Under the pieces are notes generated by a model. That model had not been told where the DNA came from. It saw only the letters and a list, made by a program, of their open reading frames with translations, and searched no databases. A stretch of DNA of 64,000 nt, from NCBI GenBank assembly GCA_946186915.1, contig CAMHOY010000005.1:1-64000 (forward strand). The letters are read 5' to 3'. Of this stretch, positions 16,002 through 24,435 are shown piece by piece. The position numbers were made by a program, and so were the translations under genes. The first letter of the stretch is position 1, and every line of letters starts with the position of its first letter. Source of the stretch: an uncultured Bacteroidales bacterium. Its GTDB lineage: Bacteria; Bacteroidota; Bacteroidia; Bacteroidales; Paludibacteraceae.

Positions 16002-17822
16002 ATGAAACTATCGGAAATAAAAAAGGCTATCGGTGACATCGCAGAGGTAACGGGGGATGACTCGCTCGAGATTCACCATTTGCTGACAGATAGCCGCCAG
16101 TTGAAATCCCCGCAGGACACGCTCTTTTTCGCTCTCAAGACGGATAAGAACGATGGCGCGAAGTATATCCCTGAACTGCAGGAAAAAGGCGTAAATGCCT
16201 TCGTGACAGGAGACTCTCTCGCGGCGCTGCAAGCCCTTGCAGCGTACGTGCGCAGCCAGTTTACTGGCACGGTCATCGGTATAACAGGCTCCAATGGAAA
16301 GACCGTCGTCAAAGAGTGGCTGTACCAACTTCTCAAAGATGACTACACCATCATCCGTTCGCCCAAATCCTACAACTCCCAGATTGGTGTCCCCCTCTCT
16401 GTGTGGCAACTCACCTCCCTTCCTTTTAAGGAAGGGTCGGGGTTAGGCCAACTCGCCATCTTCGAAGCCGGCATCTCCCAACCCGGTGAGATGGAACGTC
16501 TGGAGAAGATTATTCGTCCGACCATAGGTGTAATCACCTATATCGGGCATGAGCACGATGAGAACTTCGACTCCCTCGAACAGAAACGCGCCGAGAAGAT
16601 GAAACTCTTCGTGCACTCGCAAAAGGTCATAGAAGACCCGACGCATCAAAACGTACGTACGTGTGCCGCAGTCATGCGGGCATTAGGTTATGACGAAGAG
16701 ACCATCGCCGCACGTATCCTGCAGCAGACGCATGAAACAGTGCTCAAAGTAAATCTCTCGGCACTTGTTGATAACGTCCGTTATTTCCGTTCCAAACTGA
16801 AACCGACAACTAAACTGACCTGCATGGTCAAAGCATTCGCTTACGGTGCAGGAAGCGTAGAGGTGAGCAAAGCCCTTCAGGCTTCCGGACTCGTGGATTA
16901 TCTGGCGGTCGCTGTGGCCGATGAAGGAGTGGAACTGCGCCGCGCAGGCATCACCCTGCCTATCATCATCATGGACCCGGAAGTCGCTGCGATGGACTTG
17001 ATACTCGAAAATAACCTCGAACCAAACGTCTATTCCCATCAGTCGCTCAAGACCGTCATCACAGCCGCAGAAACCAAGGGATTGGAGAGTATTCCAATCC
17101 ATGTTAAAATCGACTCGGGCATGCACCGGTTGGGCTTCTACAAAGAAGACATACCTTGGCTCTTGGATCGTCTGACCCACCAGAAAGCCGTACGCGTAGC
17201 ATCGGTCTTTTCCCATCTCGCAGGTTCTGATGAAGCGCAGTTTGATGACTTCACCCTTCAGCAGATTCGTTATTTCGATTCCTGTGCAGAGGAACTGAAA
17301 GCAGGCTTGAACTATCCGGTCTTAAAACATATCTGCAACTCCGCAGGCATTGAGCGATTCTCGGATTTCCAATTCGATATGTGCCGTCTCGGCATCGGTC
17401 TCTATGGCTTCTCGTTCACCGGCGCGAAGTTACGCAATGTCTGCACGCTGGAAACCACCATCCTTTCCGTCAAGACCGTCAAAGCCGGAGAGACCATCGG
17501 TTATGGCCGTCATACCAAGCTCGCTGAAGATCGTGTCATTGCCGTCATTCCTATCGGCTACGCGGATGGCTTCGACCGCCGTTTCTCGAACTATGGCGGG
17601 GAAGTGTGGGTGCGCGGCAAGCGTTGTCCCGTTGTAGGCAATGTCTGTATGGACCAGGCAATGGTGGATATCACGGGCACTGACGCGCGGCCCGGAGATG
17701 TTGTCGAAGTGTTCGGCGAACACATGCCTTTACAAGAACTCGCCGATAAACTCGGTACAATCACATACGAAATTCTAACCTCTGTCAGCCGCCGTGTCCA
17801 ACGTGTCTATTTCTACGAATAA
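16002..17822 (+). CDS. MurF-alanine racemase fusion with a shortened MurF half
   Basis: 606 residues. The alanine racemase half (from about residue 244) looks complete: HETVLKVNLSALVDN, the PLP lysine block MVKAFAYGAG, HICNSAGIERF, and the C-terminal domain with IGYADGFDRRFSN and GNVCMDQAMVDITG. It converts L-Ala to D-Ala for peptidoglycan. The N-terminal half is MurF-like: DSRQ, P-loop ITGSNGKT, PKSYNSQIGVPLSVWQL and the Mur-ligase GHEHDENF block. After about residue 210 the family pattern breaks and jumps to RALGYDEETIAARI. The usual C-terminal MurF domain is absent. Normal fusions have about 820-850 residues, so about 220 are missing with the frame kept. MurF activity is doubtful. A GC-rich palindromic insert (TSLPFKEGSGLG) lies near residue 140. 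Confidence 0.88.
   Translation: MKLSEIKKAIGDIAEVTGDDSLEIHHLLTDSRQLKSPQDTLFFALKTDKNDGAKYIPELQEKGVNAFVTGDSLAALQALAAYVRSQFTGTVIGITGSNGKTVVKEWLYQLLKDDYTIIRSPKSYNSQIGVPLSVWQLTSLPFKEGSGLGQLAIFEAGISQPGEMERLEKIIRPTIGVITYIGHEHDENFDSLEQKRAEKMKLFVHSQKVIEDPTHQNVRTCAAVMRALGYDEETIAARILQQTHETVLKVNLSALVDNVRYFRSKLKPTTKLTCMVKAFAYGAGSVEVSKALQASGLVDYLAVAVADEGVELRRAGITLPIIIMDPEVAAMDLILENNLEPNVYSHQSLKTVITAAETKGLESIPIHVKIDSGMHRLGFYKEDIPWLLDRLTHQKAVRVASVFSHLAGSDEAQFDDFTLQQIRYFDSCAEELKAGLNYPVLKHICNSAGIERFSDFQFDMCRLGIGLYGFSFTGAKLRNVCTLETTILSVKTVKAGETIGYGRHTKLAEDRVIAVIPIGYADGFDRRFSNYGGEVWVRGKRCPVVGNVCMDQAMVDITGTDARPGDVVEVFGEHMPLQELADKLGTITYEILTSVSRRVQRVYFYE
16414..16449. repeat. GC-rich palindromic element inside murF-alr
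   Basis: A cccttcctt/aaggaaggg palindrome followed by tcggggtt. Reverse orientation relative to the gene, read as TSLPFKEGSGLG between VWQL and AIFEAG, which are contiguous in normal MurF. Confidence 0.85.
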
Positions 17823-18606
17823 GTTAACGATAGGTTACCGGGCAACATCCGGAGGAGAACATGTCGTTCAATCCGACCTTACTTTCTCACTTCATGCAGG
17901 CGAGATGGTCTGCATGCTCGGACCGAACGGTTGCGGCAAATCAACCCTCCTGCGTACCCTCGCAGGACTCCAATCGCCCCTTGCCGGGACGTTTGACTTA
18001 ACTCCTTCCCTTCAGGGGCTGAGAATGTCCGGTGGACATTTGAATCAAGAAACGGGAGAGGCTTCTAAATCCATTGCCCTTGTCCTCACCGAACGTCTCT
18101 CGATGGAGAACACCACGGTGCACGATGTCGTAGCCATGGGACGGTATCCTTACACCTCGTTTTTGGGAGGGCTGACGGGCGCAGATGAGCGAATCATAGA
18201 AGCAGCGTTGCAGTCAGTGGGATTTGATGCCCTTCCCTTCAGGGAGGGGGAAGGGGTAGGCTCCTCACCTTTCAATGCCCATTCAGACGGCGAGAAGCAG
18301 CGTATCCTCATTGCGAAAGCCCTTGCACAACAGACGCCGATCATCCTGTTGGACGAACCCACTGCGCACTTGGATTTACCGCACCGTATATTGATCCTTC
18401 GCCTACTGAGAAACCTGGCTCACGAACAAGGTAAAACAATCTTGATCTCTACTCATGAACTCGACCTCGCGCTCGCACTCTCGGACCGCATTCTGCTAAT
18501 GTCCCCGCATGCCCGCGGTGTCCAACTTGACACGGCTGAGAACCTAAAGAAAGCTAATGCTTTCACCTCCGCCTTCGGCATGGATATTTTTAACCCTCTT
18601 GGATGA
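17794..18606 (+). CDS. ABC transporter ATP-binding protein (FecE/BtuD/HmuV type)
   Basis: 270 residues. Walker A GPNGCGKST at 43-51, signature HSDGEKQRILIAKALAQ near 162, Walker B IILLDEPTAHLD near 182, switch His in STHELDLAL. The closest family is iron-siderophore, hemin or cobalamin import ATPases (COG1120). The permease and binding protein are not adjacent, so the substrate is open. The GTG start at 17794 overlaps alr by 29 bases; GTG 17803 is an in-frame alternative. Two in-frame inserts: TPSLQGL near residue 70 (partial) and LPFREGEGVGSS near residue 147 (full palindromic element). Confidence 0.88.
   Translation: MSNVSISTNKLTIGYRATSGGEHVVQSDLTFSLHAGEMVCMLGPNGCGKSTLLRTLAGLQSPLAGTFDLTPSLQGLRMSGGHLNQETGEASKSIALVLTERLSMENTTVHDVVAMGRYPYTSFLGGLTGADERIIEAALQSVGFDALPFREGEGVGSSPFNAHSDGEKQRILIAKALAQQTPIILLDEPTAHLDLPHRILILRLLRNLAHEQGKTILISTHELDLALALSDRILLMSPHARGVQLDTAENLKKANAFTSAFGMDIFNPLG
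18230..18266. repeat. GC-rich palindromic element inside the ABC ATPase gene
   Basis: A cccttccctt/agggaggggg palindrome plus aaggggtagg, read as ALPFREGEGVGSS just before the signature motif. Reverse orientation relative to the gene, as in murF-alr. A shorter, less certain half-element lies at about 18001-18025. Confidence 0.8.
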
Positions 18607-18615
18607 AAGATTATT

Positions 18616-19731
18616 ATGAAACGATTAATTACAATTCTATTCTGCATCCTATTGGTAGGTTTTCCTGTATGGGCGAAGCAACCGAAAAGTATCAAGGCTT
18701 CTGAGAAATTGGCTAAAGAGATGGCTAAAGAGAATGATCTTCAAAAAGTGGTTGATGTGCTTGCGAAGTGTAAATCGTTCTCGTATTATGGAACAGATGG
18801 CTTTGGCATAACCAGTAAACAATATATTGTAACTAAGCGGTTGACTGAATTGGCAACGTGCGCTCAATTGGATTCACTGGCTCAAAACGGACAAAACACA
18901 ATAGTAAAAGCGTCGGCTTTTGCTTCTATGTGCTATTTGAAGGATTCATGTGACAATAATGCCGTATTTCAGGCACTGATTAAAAATCTGCCAGACACTT
19001 CACAGCTTTACGTGAACTCATTTGACATTTACTGGAAACAGGATTTGTCTTCTTTTATTACGGATTTTGCATTTTCTCATAGTGCTCTTTCGCAGCAAGA
19101 TAGCGCATATCTTGACAGCCTTTTGTTTTACACTAATGCGTATACTTCTAATTCGCGTGTTTATTCTGTTGTTAGAAAATATGCGAACAATTTGGAATAC
19201 TATCCCCGTGTAAGGGAAATTTTTCAGATAACAGGTAATGACGATCTATTAAAATATTTTGCCAATTACCGTCAAAAAGAGGATATTCCTCTGCTTATGG
19301 ATGCCTTGGGAGATTTTCGTACCAAAATCGACGATGAATGTCTCGGTACTAATAGAACAAGAGAAGCACTTGAGGCGATCACATATTGGCCGCTTCCTGA
19401 ATTCCGGGAAATCATAACTGAGTATGCGACAACATATGCGCTTTGCAGTCATTTTAATTATCAAGGTTTAATGCATATGTTTACTTATGTTGTGATGCAA
19501 GATGCTGAGTGGGGAATTTCGTTTATTGACCGGATAATGGCACTTTGCGAACAAAACATAAAAACGGATAGTAAACAATGGTTTGTGGAGGCTTTGTATA
19601 AGGCTTATCATATTGCAGACAATCCCGAATATACAGATATAGTGGATAAATATTGCGTTTCATTAACAGAATGGAGAAAGGAGGATTTGGCTGAAACAGC
19701 AGAAACGTTTAAGAATCGTAGAATACAATGA
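18616..19731 (+). CDS. unknown exported protein
   Basis: 371 residues. Signal peptide MKRLITILFCILLVGFPVWA with cleavage likely after WA. The mature part is helical in composition with repeated Asp/Asn/Tyr-rich stretches (CYLKDSCDNNAVFQALI, AYHIADNPEYTDIVDKY), possibly an alpha-solenoid. I recognise no family or catalytic motif. The gene is visibly more AT-rich than the ABC and alr genes before it, which suggests a different origin. It starts 9 bases after the ABC stop and may be co-transcribed. The role cannot be inferred. Confidence 0.75.
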   Translation: MKRLITILFCILLVGFPVWAKQPKSIKASEKLAKEMAKENDLQKVVDVLAKCKSFSYYGTDGFGITSKQYIVTKRLTELATCAQLDSLAQNGQNTIVKASAFASMCYLKDSCDNNAVFQALIKNLPDTSQLYVNSFDIYWKQDLSSFITDFAFSHSALSQQDSAYLDSLLFYTNAYTSNSRVYSVVRKYANNLEYYPRVREIFQITGNDDLLKYFANYRQKEDIPLLMDALGDFRTKIDDECLGTNRTREALEAITYWPLPEFREIITEYATTYALCSHFNYQGLMHMFTYVVMQDAEWGISFIDRIMALCEQNIKTDSKQWFVEALYKAYHIADNPEYTDIVDKYCVSLTEWRKEDLAETAETFKNRRIQ

Positions 19732-19796
19732 GTAACTATGCATGACCTGTCTGTTGCCTATGCATATCGGACCAATATCGTATCCTACCACACTTT

Positions 19797-19815
19797 ATAT
19801 ATACTACGTATATAT
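19797..19815. terminator. AT-only palindrome between convergent genes
   Basis: ATATATA and TATATAT arms around a 5-base loop, in the gap between the unknown exported protein and the methyltransferase. Too weak to be a sure terminator and without a T-run. Confidence 0.25.
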
Positions 19816-19831
19816 CCCGTGATTTTGAAAA

Positions 19832-20962
19832 TTAAACCCTTTCAGCGAAGAATAGAGTAGGTCTGCCTGCAACACGACAACCGATCACATAGGCTGTACC
19901 TCCGTCACGAAGGTGCAGTTTTTTCTTCAGTTGTTCCGGCGTGAGCGGATAGTTGCGCGTGAGCACATTGGCGTGCTCAATTTGTGATTTGTGATTTGTG
20001 AATTGTGCATTGATTTTCCACACGCGTCCGGGAAAGTCTTCAATGAGCGTGTCGGAGGCGTAGAGATGCGTATTGACGTCCAGTTTGACAAGCCCGAACC
20101 GCTGTGCCACCAACTTATACGCGCCGGCCTTTAATATCGCTGCATTCGGTTCATATAGAAATCCACCATTTTCACCATTAAGCGCCGCGTCACTATTCAT
20201 CAATATACAATCCCGTTCTTCCTCCTTCGTAAAGACAAAAGCCTGCTCCTTTTTAGAAAGGTCGATGGCTGTGATCTTGCCTGTTCCTCCGCTGAGCAAT
20301 AATACTTCCTTGACTTCATTCTTAACGGCTACCACATGCACATCCCATGTAACTCCTGACAAGGCATTAATAGCCTGCGTGATGTCCAACATCGGCGAGA
20401 GTTTGAGCATCACACGCCCTTTGGGCGTAAGGTGTTCCGTTAGCGTCGGAAGCAGCGCCGTCATCTCCGGCGTGCAGTCTTCCAATCGAAACACCTTTCC
20501 TCCGTAATTATCCCGTCTCGCAGGGTCGGCAAAAATTAAATCATATTGTCCTGCCGTCTGTAAAAACTCTTCGGCGGTAGTATTATGAATGGTGCATTGT
20601 GCATTGTGAATTTTGAATTCAAAATTGTGCGTAGCAATGCGGCATAGTTCGGCGTTCTGCTCGACGTAGTCCGTGTGTGCAAACCCTTCGCTGATAAAAT
20701 AGGTGTCGACTCCGTACCCGCCTGTCAGGTCAACCATCGTTTCGCCAGAAATTAACGAAGCTTTGTATCGCGCCGTCTCTTCACTACTACACTGCTCGCA
20801 ACTCAGCCGAACGGGATACCACCAATCATCTATAGCCGCGAACGTGGGCAGTTTGTCTGCTGTCCGTTCACGACCTTCCACTTGTTGCAGAAACCAACGC
20901 CACTCGTCGTCTGTAAGGTGCTTGTATTTGGCTCGTTGTAGCGCTAATTCTTCAATCATCAA
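19832..20962 (-). CDS. SAM-dependent methyltransferase with THUMP-like C-terminus (PG_1098 family)
   Basis: 376 residues. Class I methyltransferase core with the SAM loop MVDLTGGYGVDTYF near residue 82 and the catalytic-site-like LIFADPARRD near 147. The C-terminal domain ends NYPLTPEQLKKKLHLRDGG, the THUMP-like end of this Bacteroidetes family. By structure it is thought to act on RNA; the target is unknown. Two word islands are in frame: HNFEFKIHNAQCTIHNT before the AEEF helix and NAQFTNHKSQIEH before VLTRNYPL. It is last in the run kinase-glycosyltransferase-SpoIID, overlapping spoIID by 11 bases. Confidence 0.85.
   Translation of the reverse strand: MMIEELALQRAKYKHLTDDEWRWFLQQVEGRERTADKLPTFAAIDDWWYPVRLSCEQCSSEETARYKASLISGETMVDLTGGYGVDTYFISEGFAHTDYVEQNAELCRIATHNFEFKIHNAQCTIHNTTAEEFLQTAGQYDLIFADPARRDNYGGKVFRLEDCTPEMTALLPTLTEHLTPKGRVMLKLSPMLDITQAINALSGVTWDVHVVAVKNEVKEVLLLSGGTGKITAIDLSKKEQAFVFTKEEERDCILMNSDAALNGENGGFLYEPNAAILKAGAYKLVAQRFGLVKLDVNTHLYASDTLIEDFPGRVWKINAQFTNHKSQIEHANVLTRNYPLTPEQLKKKLHLRDGGTAYVIGCRVAGRPTLFFAERV
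19980..20015. repeat. TTGTGATT word island inside the methyltransferase gene
   Basis: Four or five units of ttgtgatt/ttgtgaat, read on the minus strand as NAQFTNHKSQIEH. Confidence 0.75.
20587..20630. repeat. GTGCATT/GTGAATT word island inside the methyltransferase gene
   Basis: gtgcattgtgcattgtgaa followed by a gaattc-centred palindrome, read as FEFKIHNAQCTIHNT. The word is closely related to that at 19980. Confidence 0.75.
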
Positions 20963-22037
20963 GATGTGACTTTGTCAAATAATCGTGCCCCTTAGGGCTA
21001 AGAATCATCAATTGAGTATTATGGTAATAATACGAAAGAATCTCTTCGTATGTTTTTCCCTCGCTCGCCATCACCGCTGCGCCTATCTGACACAGTCCTG
21101 CACCATGACCCCAACCGTGACCTTGAAGTGTCCATGCACCGTTTTCGTGCTTCACATCAAACCACGAACTATACAGACATTTCCTGCTGAGGGTATAGCG
21201 GATATTCAGTTCCTTACCTATCACGTCTGTGCGTTCAGAACCTACGATGCGAAGCATGTCTATGCGTCCGCTTGCGCCGCGATGCAACGGTTCAAGGGCG
21301 ATAACATGTCCGATGCCCGGGTGTTTGCTGTTCACGATCTCGTCTAACTCCTCATCGGTATAGGTCACTTGCCAATCCCGGAAATCTTTGGTCTCCTGAT
21401 CGTAGTCATTAAGCACAAGTCGCAAAATATGACGGCTGACGGCAGATGGCAGACGGCTCATATCGCAATAGTCGCATTGCACGGACTGAATATACGGTAC
21501 ATCAATATCCTCCCAACACGTGCGCCAGATCTCCGTTCGCCCGCCGCAACACTTATAATACCGGCAGTCGCAGATCTCATTGTTATACATCAGTACTTGC
21601 CCTCTTGTCGCTCGTACGGCTTCTACCGCTCGTTCATTCATCCTACGCAAACCTTCATAGCGCTGGCAGTGGTCATCGGCGCACACATCAAAACCCTCGT
21701 GATTTGGTTTCTGCATGGCTCTTATCGCCCAAGAACGGCTGATGACCGCGTGCGCCTTGAGCAGTTCCATCGGACTGTTGGCGTTCATCTCCGACGAAAT
21801 GACCGAACAGAGGTAGTCTTCAAGGTCAATGGTATTAATAGCCACTTCCCATGGTTCCCCTCCTTTTGGGGAGGGGTTAGGGGTAGGCTTTATTTCCAGC
21901 GTGCCCGCGAACTCCTGGTCTTCCTTCCTGTCCCAATGGAAACCGATGCCGATACGCACGTCCTTTAGAACGAACGTGTGTTCCTTTTGCTCAAACTCAA
22001 TCTTTGGAGCCGTTAATATTCCTACACGAATATCCAC
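20952..22037 (-). CDS. SpoIID/LytB domain protein
   Basis: 361 residues. The SpoIID core is recognisable: DLEDYLCSVISSEMNANSPM, LLKAHAVISRSWAI, CADDHCQRYEG, then the C-terminal HGWGHGAGLCQIGA. In spores the family cleaves denuded peptidoglycan glycan strands; in Bacteroidetes the role is unknown, and no signal peptide is visible. The GTG start overlaps the glycosyltransferase stop by one base (TAGTG), and both lie inside a GATTAGTG word island. It carries a palindromic element (PTPNPSPKGGEPW, near residue 50) and a word island (RLPSAVSRH). The C-terminal LSPKGHDYLTK is encoded by the ATAATCGTGCCC repeat. Confidence 0.85.
   Translation of the reverse strand: MDIRVGILTAPKIEFEQKEHTFVLKDVRIGIGFHWDRKEDQEFAGTLEIKPTPNPSPKGGEPWEVAINTIDLEDYLCSVISSEMNANSPMELLKAHAVISRSWAIRAMQKPNHEGFDVCADDHCQRYEGLRRMNERAVEAVRATRGQVLMYNNEICDCRYYKCCGGRTEIWRTCWEDIDVPYIQSVQCDYCDMSRLPSAVSRHILRLVLNDYDQETKDFRDWQVTYTDEELDEIVNSKHPGIGHVIALEPLHRGASGRIDMLRIVGSERTDVIGKELNIRYTLSRKCLYSSWFDVKHENGAWTLQGHGWGHGAGLCQIGAAVMASEGKTYEEILSYYYHNTQLMILSPKGHDYLTKSHLDD
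20979..21003. repeat. ATAATCGTGCCC element, copy 1 (in spoIID 3' end)
   Basis: ATAATCGTGCCC followed by a short variable part and GGCTAAG. Near-identical copies at 56835 and 61195. Confidence 0.6.
21431..21458. repeat. GACGGCTGACGGCA word island inside spoIID
   Basis: Units of gacggct/gacggca/gatggca, read on the minus strand as RLPSAVSRH. Same word class as at 2173, 23578 and 45563. Confidence 0.65.
21855..21890. repeat. GC-rich palindromic element inside spoIID
   Basis: cccctcctttt/ggggaggggttagggg. Read on the minus strand as KPTPNPSPKGGEP, almost identical to the leuS copy at 41891. Confidence 0.88.
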
Positions 22038-22061
22038 TAATCCTCTAATCCACTAATCCGC
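22029..22061. repeat. GATTAGTG word island across the glycosyltransferase stop / spoIID start
   Basis: On the minus strand three units of ggattagtg/ggattagag. The TAG stop of one gene and the GTG start of the next are both made from the repeat. The same 8-base word forms the perfect repeat at 63130. Confidence 0.8.
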
Positions 22062-23398
22062 GCTTGCAATTCCCATGAACGCAAGCGATCTTTATACCAG
22101 TTATTGCGGTTCATGGCTATGATGTCGCAGTTGGCGTCCGAGTTGTCTTCCCACCGCCGGCAGTTATATACCACGTCGTATATTCGGCCGATGGGGTAGT
22201 CGCGACTGATCCGCAGGCCTACCGCGTAATCCTCGCCATACTTGGTTGTCGGATAATTGATAGTTCGCAGTAACGACACATAAAACCCTCTCGGTGCACC
22301 TAATCCGTTGATTCGCAAAGCATTATTCCTTCCGTTGTCGTCCGTCCATTCGCGATGGTCTATCACGCCCGGAGGTAAGGTCTCTCCCGCCATGTTCGTC
22401 AATTGGTATGTGCCGATAACCATGCCGAAATGGCCGGCTTCAAAACAATCGATGAATTTCTGTACGGTTGTCTCATCGAAATAGGTGTCGTCGCTGTCTA
22501 ACTGAATGGCGTATTTACCGCAACGCGGGTCGTTGATCGCTACATTCCAGTTGCCGCCTATCGCGTGCCAGGTCTTGTCCTGGTGGATAACCACCAATTT
22601 GTCCCTAAACTCTAAACACTCAACACTCAATTTTTTGATTATCTCTTTCGTCCCGTCTGTTGAGTTGTCATCAACCACGATGACGTTGAATGAGTAAGGT
22701 GCTCTCACTTTCTGCGAAAGGGCGGAGCGGATAGCGTCTTCGATCGTGCGCGCACGGTTTCTACAAGGAATAATCACGCTCGCGGTTACGGGAAAATCTT
22801 CAGCTGCCGGAAGTGGCTTATAGTCGCCCGGTTGGAGGTACGCACCAATGCGTTTGAGGTGCGCTGTCACGCATTGCTCCATCTCTATCTGTACTTGCCG
22901 GTTGCGCGGATCAACATAGTCGAAGAGTTTCTCACCCGACTTGCGCGTATCCGTCTCTACTTCATAATAGAGGTATTCCGGAATATGCTCCAATTTCTCT
23001 GCTCTCAGTCTCAAATCATACAGTCCCGCAAATTCGTATTCGGTGTCCATCTTCGCAACGAGCGCTTTGAGTTTTTTCGTGTCCCATAGCATCACAGCTC
23101 CGAAATCAAAGTCATCGCGCAGCGCACCTATTTGATAGTCTATCACCGGCGCTTCGGAAACTTGCCACTTTTCACCAAGCGACTCGCCTTCTTCTTTCAA
23201 CTTATTGAATCGGTCCGAATAGACCATCGTCGCATTGGTCATTTCTAACACTTGAATCATTCGTTCCTGTCCCAGATAAACCCATTCGATCTCGGGTTTG
23301 AGACAAATCATCGTGTACGGCGCGGAACTCTTCTCCGCAATCTCTTTTATTGCTTTCGTCGGGCACACCCTGCCCGGCAGGTAAAACGTATCAATCAT
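22037..23398 (-). CDS. family 2 glycosyltransferase (GT-A fold)
   Basis: About 453 residues. The C-terminal half is a GT2 domain: [44 protein letters not shown] (the D-x-D metal site) and an [14 protein letters not shown] acceptor region. The N-terminal 200 residues resemble a second, degenerate glycosyltransferase-like part ([28 protein letters not shown]). Donor and acceptor are unknown. ATG 23398 is chosen because the earlier in-frame GTG at 23425 lies in a word island. The island at 22605-22636 is read in frame as [13 protein letters not shown]. Its neighbours, a GlcNAc-type kinase and a SpoIID protein, hint at cell-wall or amino-sugar work. Confidence 0.85.
   Translation of the reverse strand: MIDTFYLPGRVCPTKAIKEIAEKSSAPYTMICLKPEIEWVYLGQERMIQVLEMTNATMVYSDRFNKLKEEGESLGEKWQVSEAPVIDYQIGALRDDFDFGAVMLWDTKKLKALVAKMDTEYEFAGLYDLRLRAEKLEHIPEYLYYEVETDTRKSGEKLFDYVDPRNRQVQIEMEQCVTAHLKRIGAYLQPGDYKPLPAAEDFPVTASVIIPCRNRARTIEDAIRSALSQKVRAPYSFNVIVVDDNSTDGTKEIIKKLSVECLEFRDKLVVIHQDKTWHAIGGNWNVAINDPRCGKYAIQLDSDDTYFDETTVQKFIDCFEAGHFGMVIGTYQLTNMAGETLPPGVIDHREWTDDNGRNNALRINGLGAPRGFYVSLLRTINYPTTKYGEDYAVGLRISRDYPIGRIYDVVYNCRRWEDNSDANCDIIAMNRNNWYKDRLRSWELQARISGLED
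22605..22636. repeat. GTTGAGTG/GTTTAGAG word island inside the glycosyltransferase gene
   Basis: Degenerate units aaactct/aaacact/caacact (plus strand), between the TKEII helix and the LVVIHQ strand of the GT2 fold. Confidence 0.65.
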
Positions 23399-23400
23399 AT

Positions 23401-23430
23401 CGCTAAACACTAATTCACTAAACACTAAAC
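23401..23430. repeat. GTTTAGTG word island between kinase and glycosyltransferase genes
   Basis: On the minus strand units of gtttagtg, gaattagtg and gtttagcg. The kinase TAG stop lies inside it, 26 bases before the glycosyltransferase ATG. Confidence 0.75.
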
Positions 23431-24309
23431 CGTCGTCGGAATAACCGCCCCCTTATGATATTCTTTTAGGCCCTCAATCGGGTCTTTGAGAATAGTGCCG
23501 AGGGGCAGACCCTCTGCTTGCATTGCCTCTTCGAGTATAGGGCGGTAGTAGTAGGCCACAGAACCGACAAAGCCGACCGCTGAATGCTGAATGTTGCCGG
23601 CTGACGGCTGAAAATATTGCACAATATTTCTCCTGATGAACTGCACAAAATGGTCGTACACCAAATCGTGTATGCGCTTGTCCTCTATGTGGTCCGCGCA
23701 GAATTTCGATAACTTCGCGAGGAAACGGTTCGGGAAAGGTTGGCGATAGACTTTCTCAATGATATCTGCCATGCTTGTCTCGTATTCTTTGAAGAATGCT
23801 TCTTTCAGGTCGTCGCCTAACTGGTTCTTCAATAAATCACCCACAAGCCTTTTGCCCAGAACAGCGGCAGAACCTTCATCGCCCAAGATGTAGCCCAACG
23901 AAGGCACGCACCATTCAATCGTCTCGCCGTTATAGAAACAACTGCCGCTTCCTGTGCCTAAGATACATGCTACGCCGGCTTTGCGTTGCAACAGTCCGCG
24001 CGCCGCACCCAACATGTCGGATTCGACACTCACCTCGGCTTTCTTGAATACCCCCTCCAGGGCACGTTGTACAAACACTTTCTTTTCCGGCGTACAACCC
24101 GCGCCATAGAAAAAGACGTGCGTCAAGTTGCCTGCCCACAGAAGAGAACTGATCTGAGGCAACAGTTGGTTACAGATGCTGTTACGCATCGCATCGCTTG
24201 TCTGGAAAAGAGGGTTGATACCATCCGTGAACACGTCTGAACACTGACCACTCGCCGTCAACAAACACCAGTGCACTTTGGTACTGCCGCTGTCTGCTAA
24301 AAGGATCAT
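23425..24309 (-). CDS. N-acetylglucosamine kinase-like ATPase (BadF/BcrA family)
   Basis: 294 residues. ASKHA fold: phosphate 1 loop [14 protein letters not shown] at the N-terminus, phosphate 2 region [18 protein letters not shown] near 117, adenosine motif [10 protein letters not shown] near 265. Bacteroidetes homologues phosphorylate N-acetylglucosamine or similar sugars recovered from cell wall or host glycans. It has its own promoter and leads the four-gene minus run. A word island gives [14 protein letters not shown] just before the adenosine motif, an unusual place for an insertion. ATP use follows from the family; sugar specificity is inferred. Confidence 0.85.
   Translation of the reverse strand: MILLADSGSTKVHWCLLTASGQCSDVFTDGINPLFQTSDAMRNSICNQLLPQISSLLWAGNLTHVFFYGAGCTPEKKVFVQRALEGVFKKAEVSVESDMLGAARGLLQRKAGVACILGTGSGSCFYNGETIEWCVPSLGYILGDEGSAAVLGKRLVGDLLKNQLGDDLKEAFFKEYETSMADIIEKVYRQPFPNRFLAKLSKFCADHIEDKRIHDLVYDHFVQFIRRNIVQYFQPSAGNIQHSAVGFVGSVAYYYRPILEEAMQAEGLPLGTILKDPIEGLKEYHKGAVIPTTV
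23578..23611. repeat. GCTGAATG/GCTGACGG word island inside the kinase gene
   Basis: Units of gctgaatg and gctgacgg, read on the minus strand as [12 protein letters not shown]. Confidence 0.65.
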
Positions 24310-24356
24310 AAGGCTATTTACGATTTAGAATTTTACCATTTTTTTATTTTTCGGCA

Positions 24357-24388
24357 CAAAATTACTAAAAAATTTTGACATGTGCAAA
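24357..24388 (-). promoter_or_regulatory. promoter of the kinase-SpoIID operon
   Basis: Minus strand TTTG at 24388-24385, 20-base spacer, TAATTTTG at 24364-24357. It interleaves with the divergent promoter at 24374. Confidence 0.75.
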
Positions 24389-24404
24389 AAAAGTTGTAAA
24401 TTTG
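24374..24404 (+). promoter_or_regulatory. promoter of DUF4301 gene
   Basis: TTTG at 24374-24377, 19-base spacer, TAAATTTG at 24397-24404. Its -33 part falls inside the spacer of the opposing promoter. Confidence 0.75.
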
Positions 24405-24435
24405 CACCGCAAATTAATTTTTAACCGTTCAAACC

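Noticed and set aside
18001..18025. A seventh full GC-rich palindromic element in the ABC gene
   Set aside because: Only a half-element (ctccttcccttcaggggctg) is visible; too short to count as a copy.
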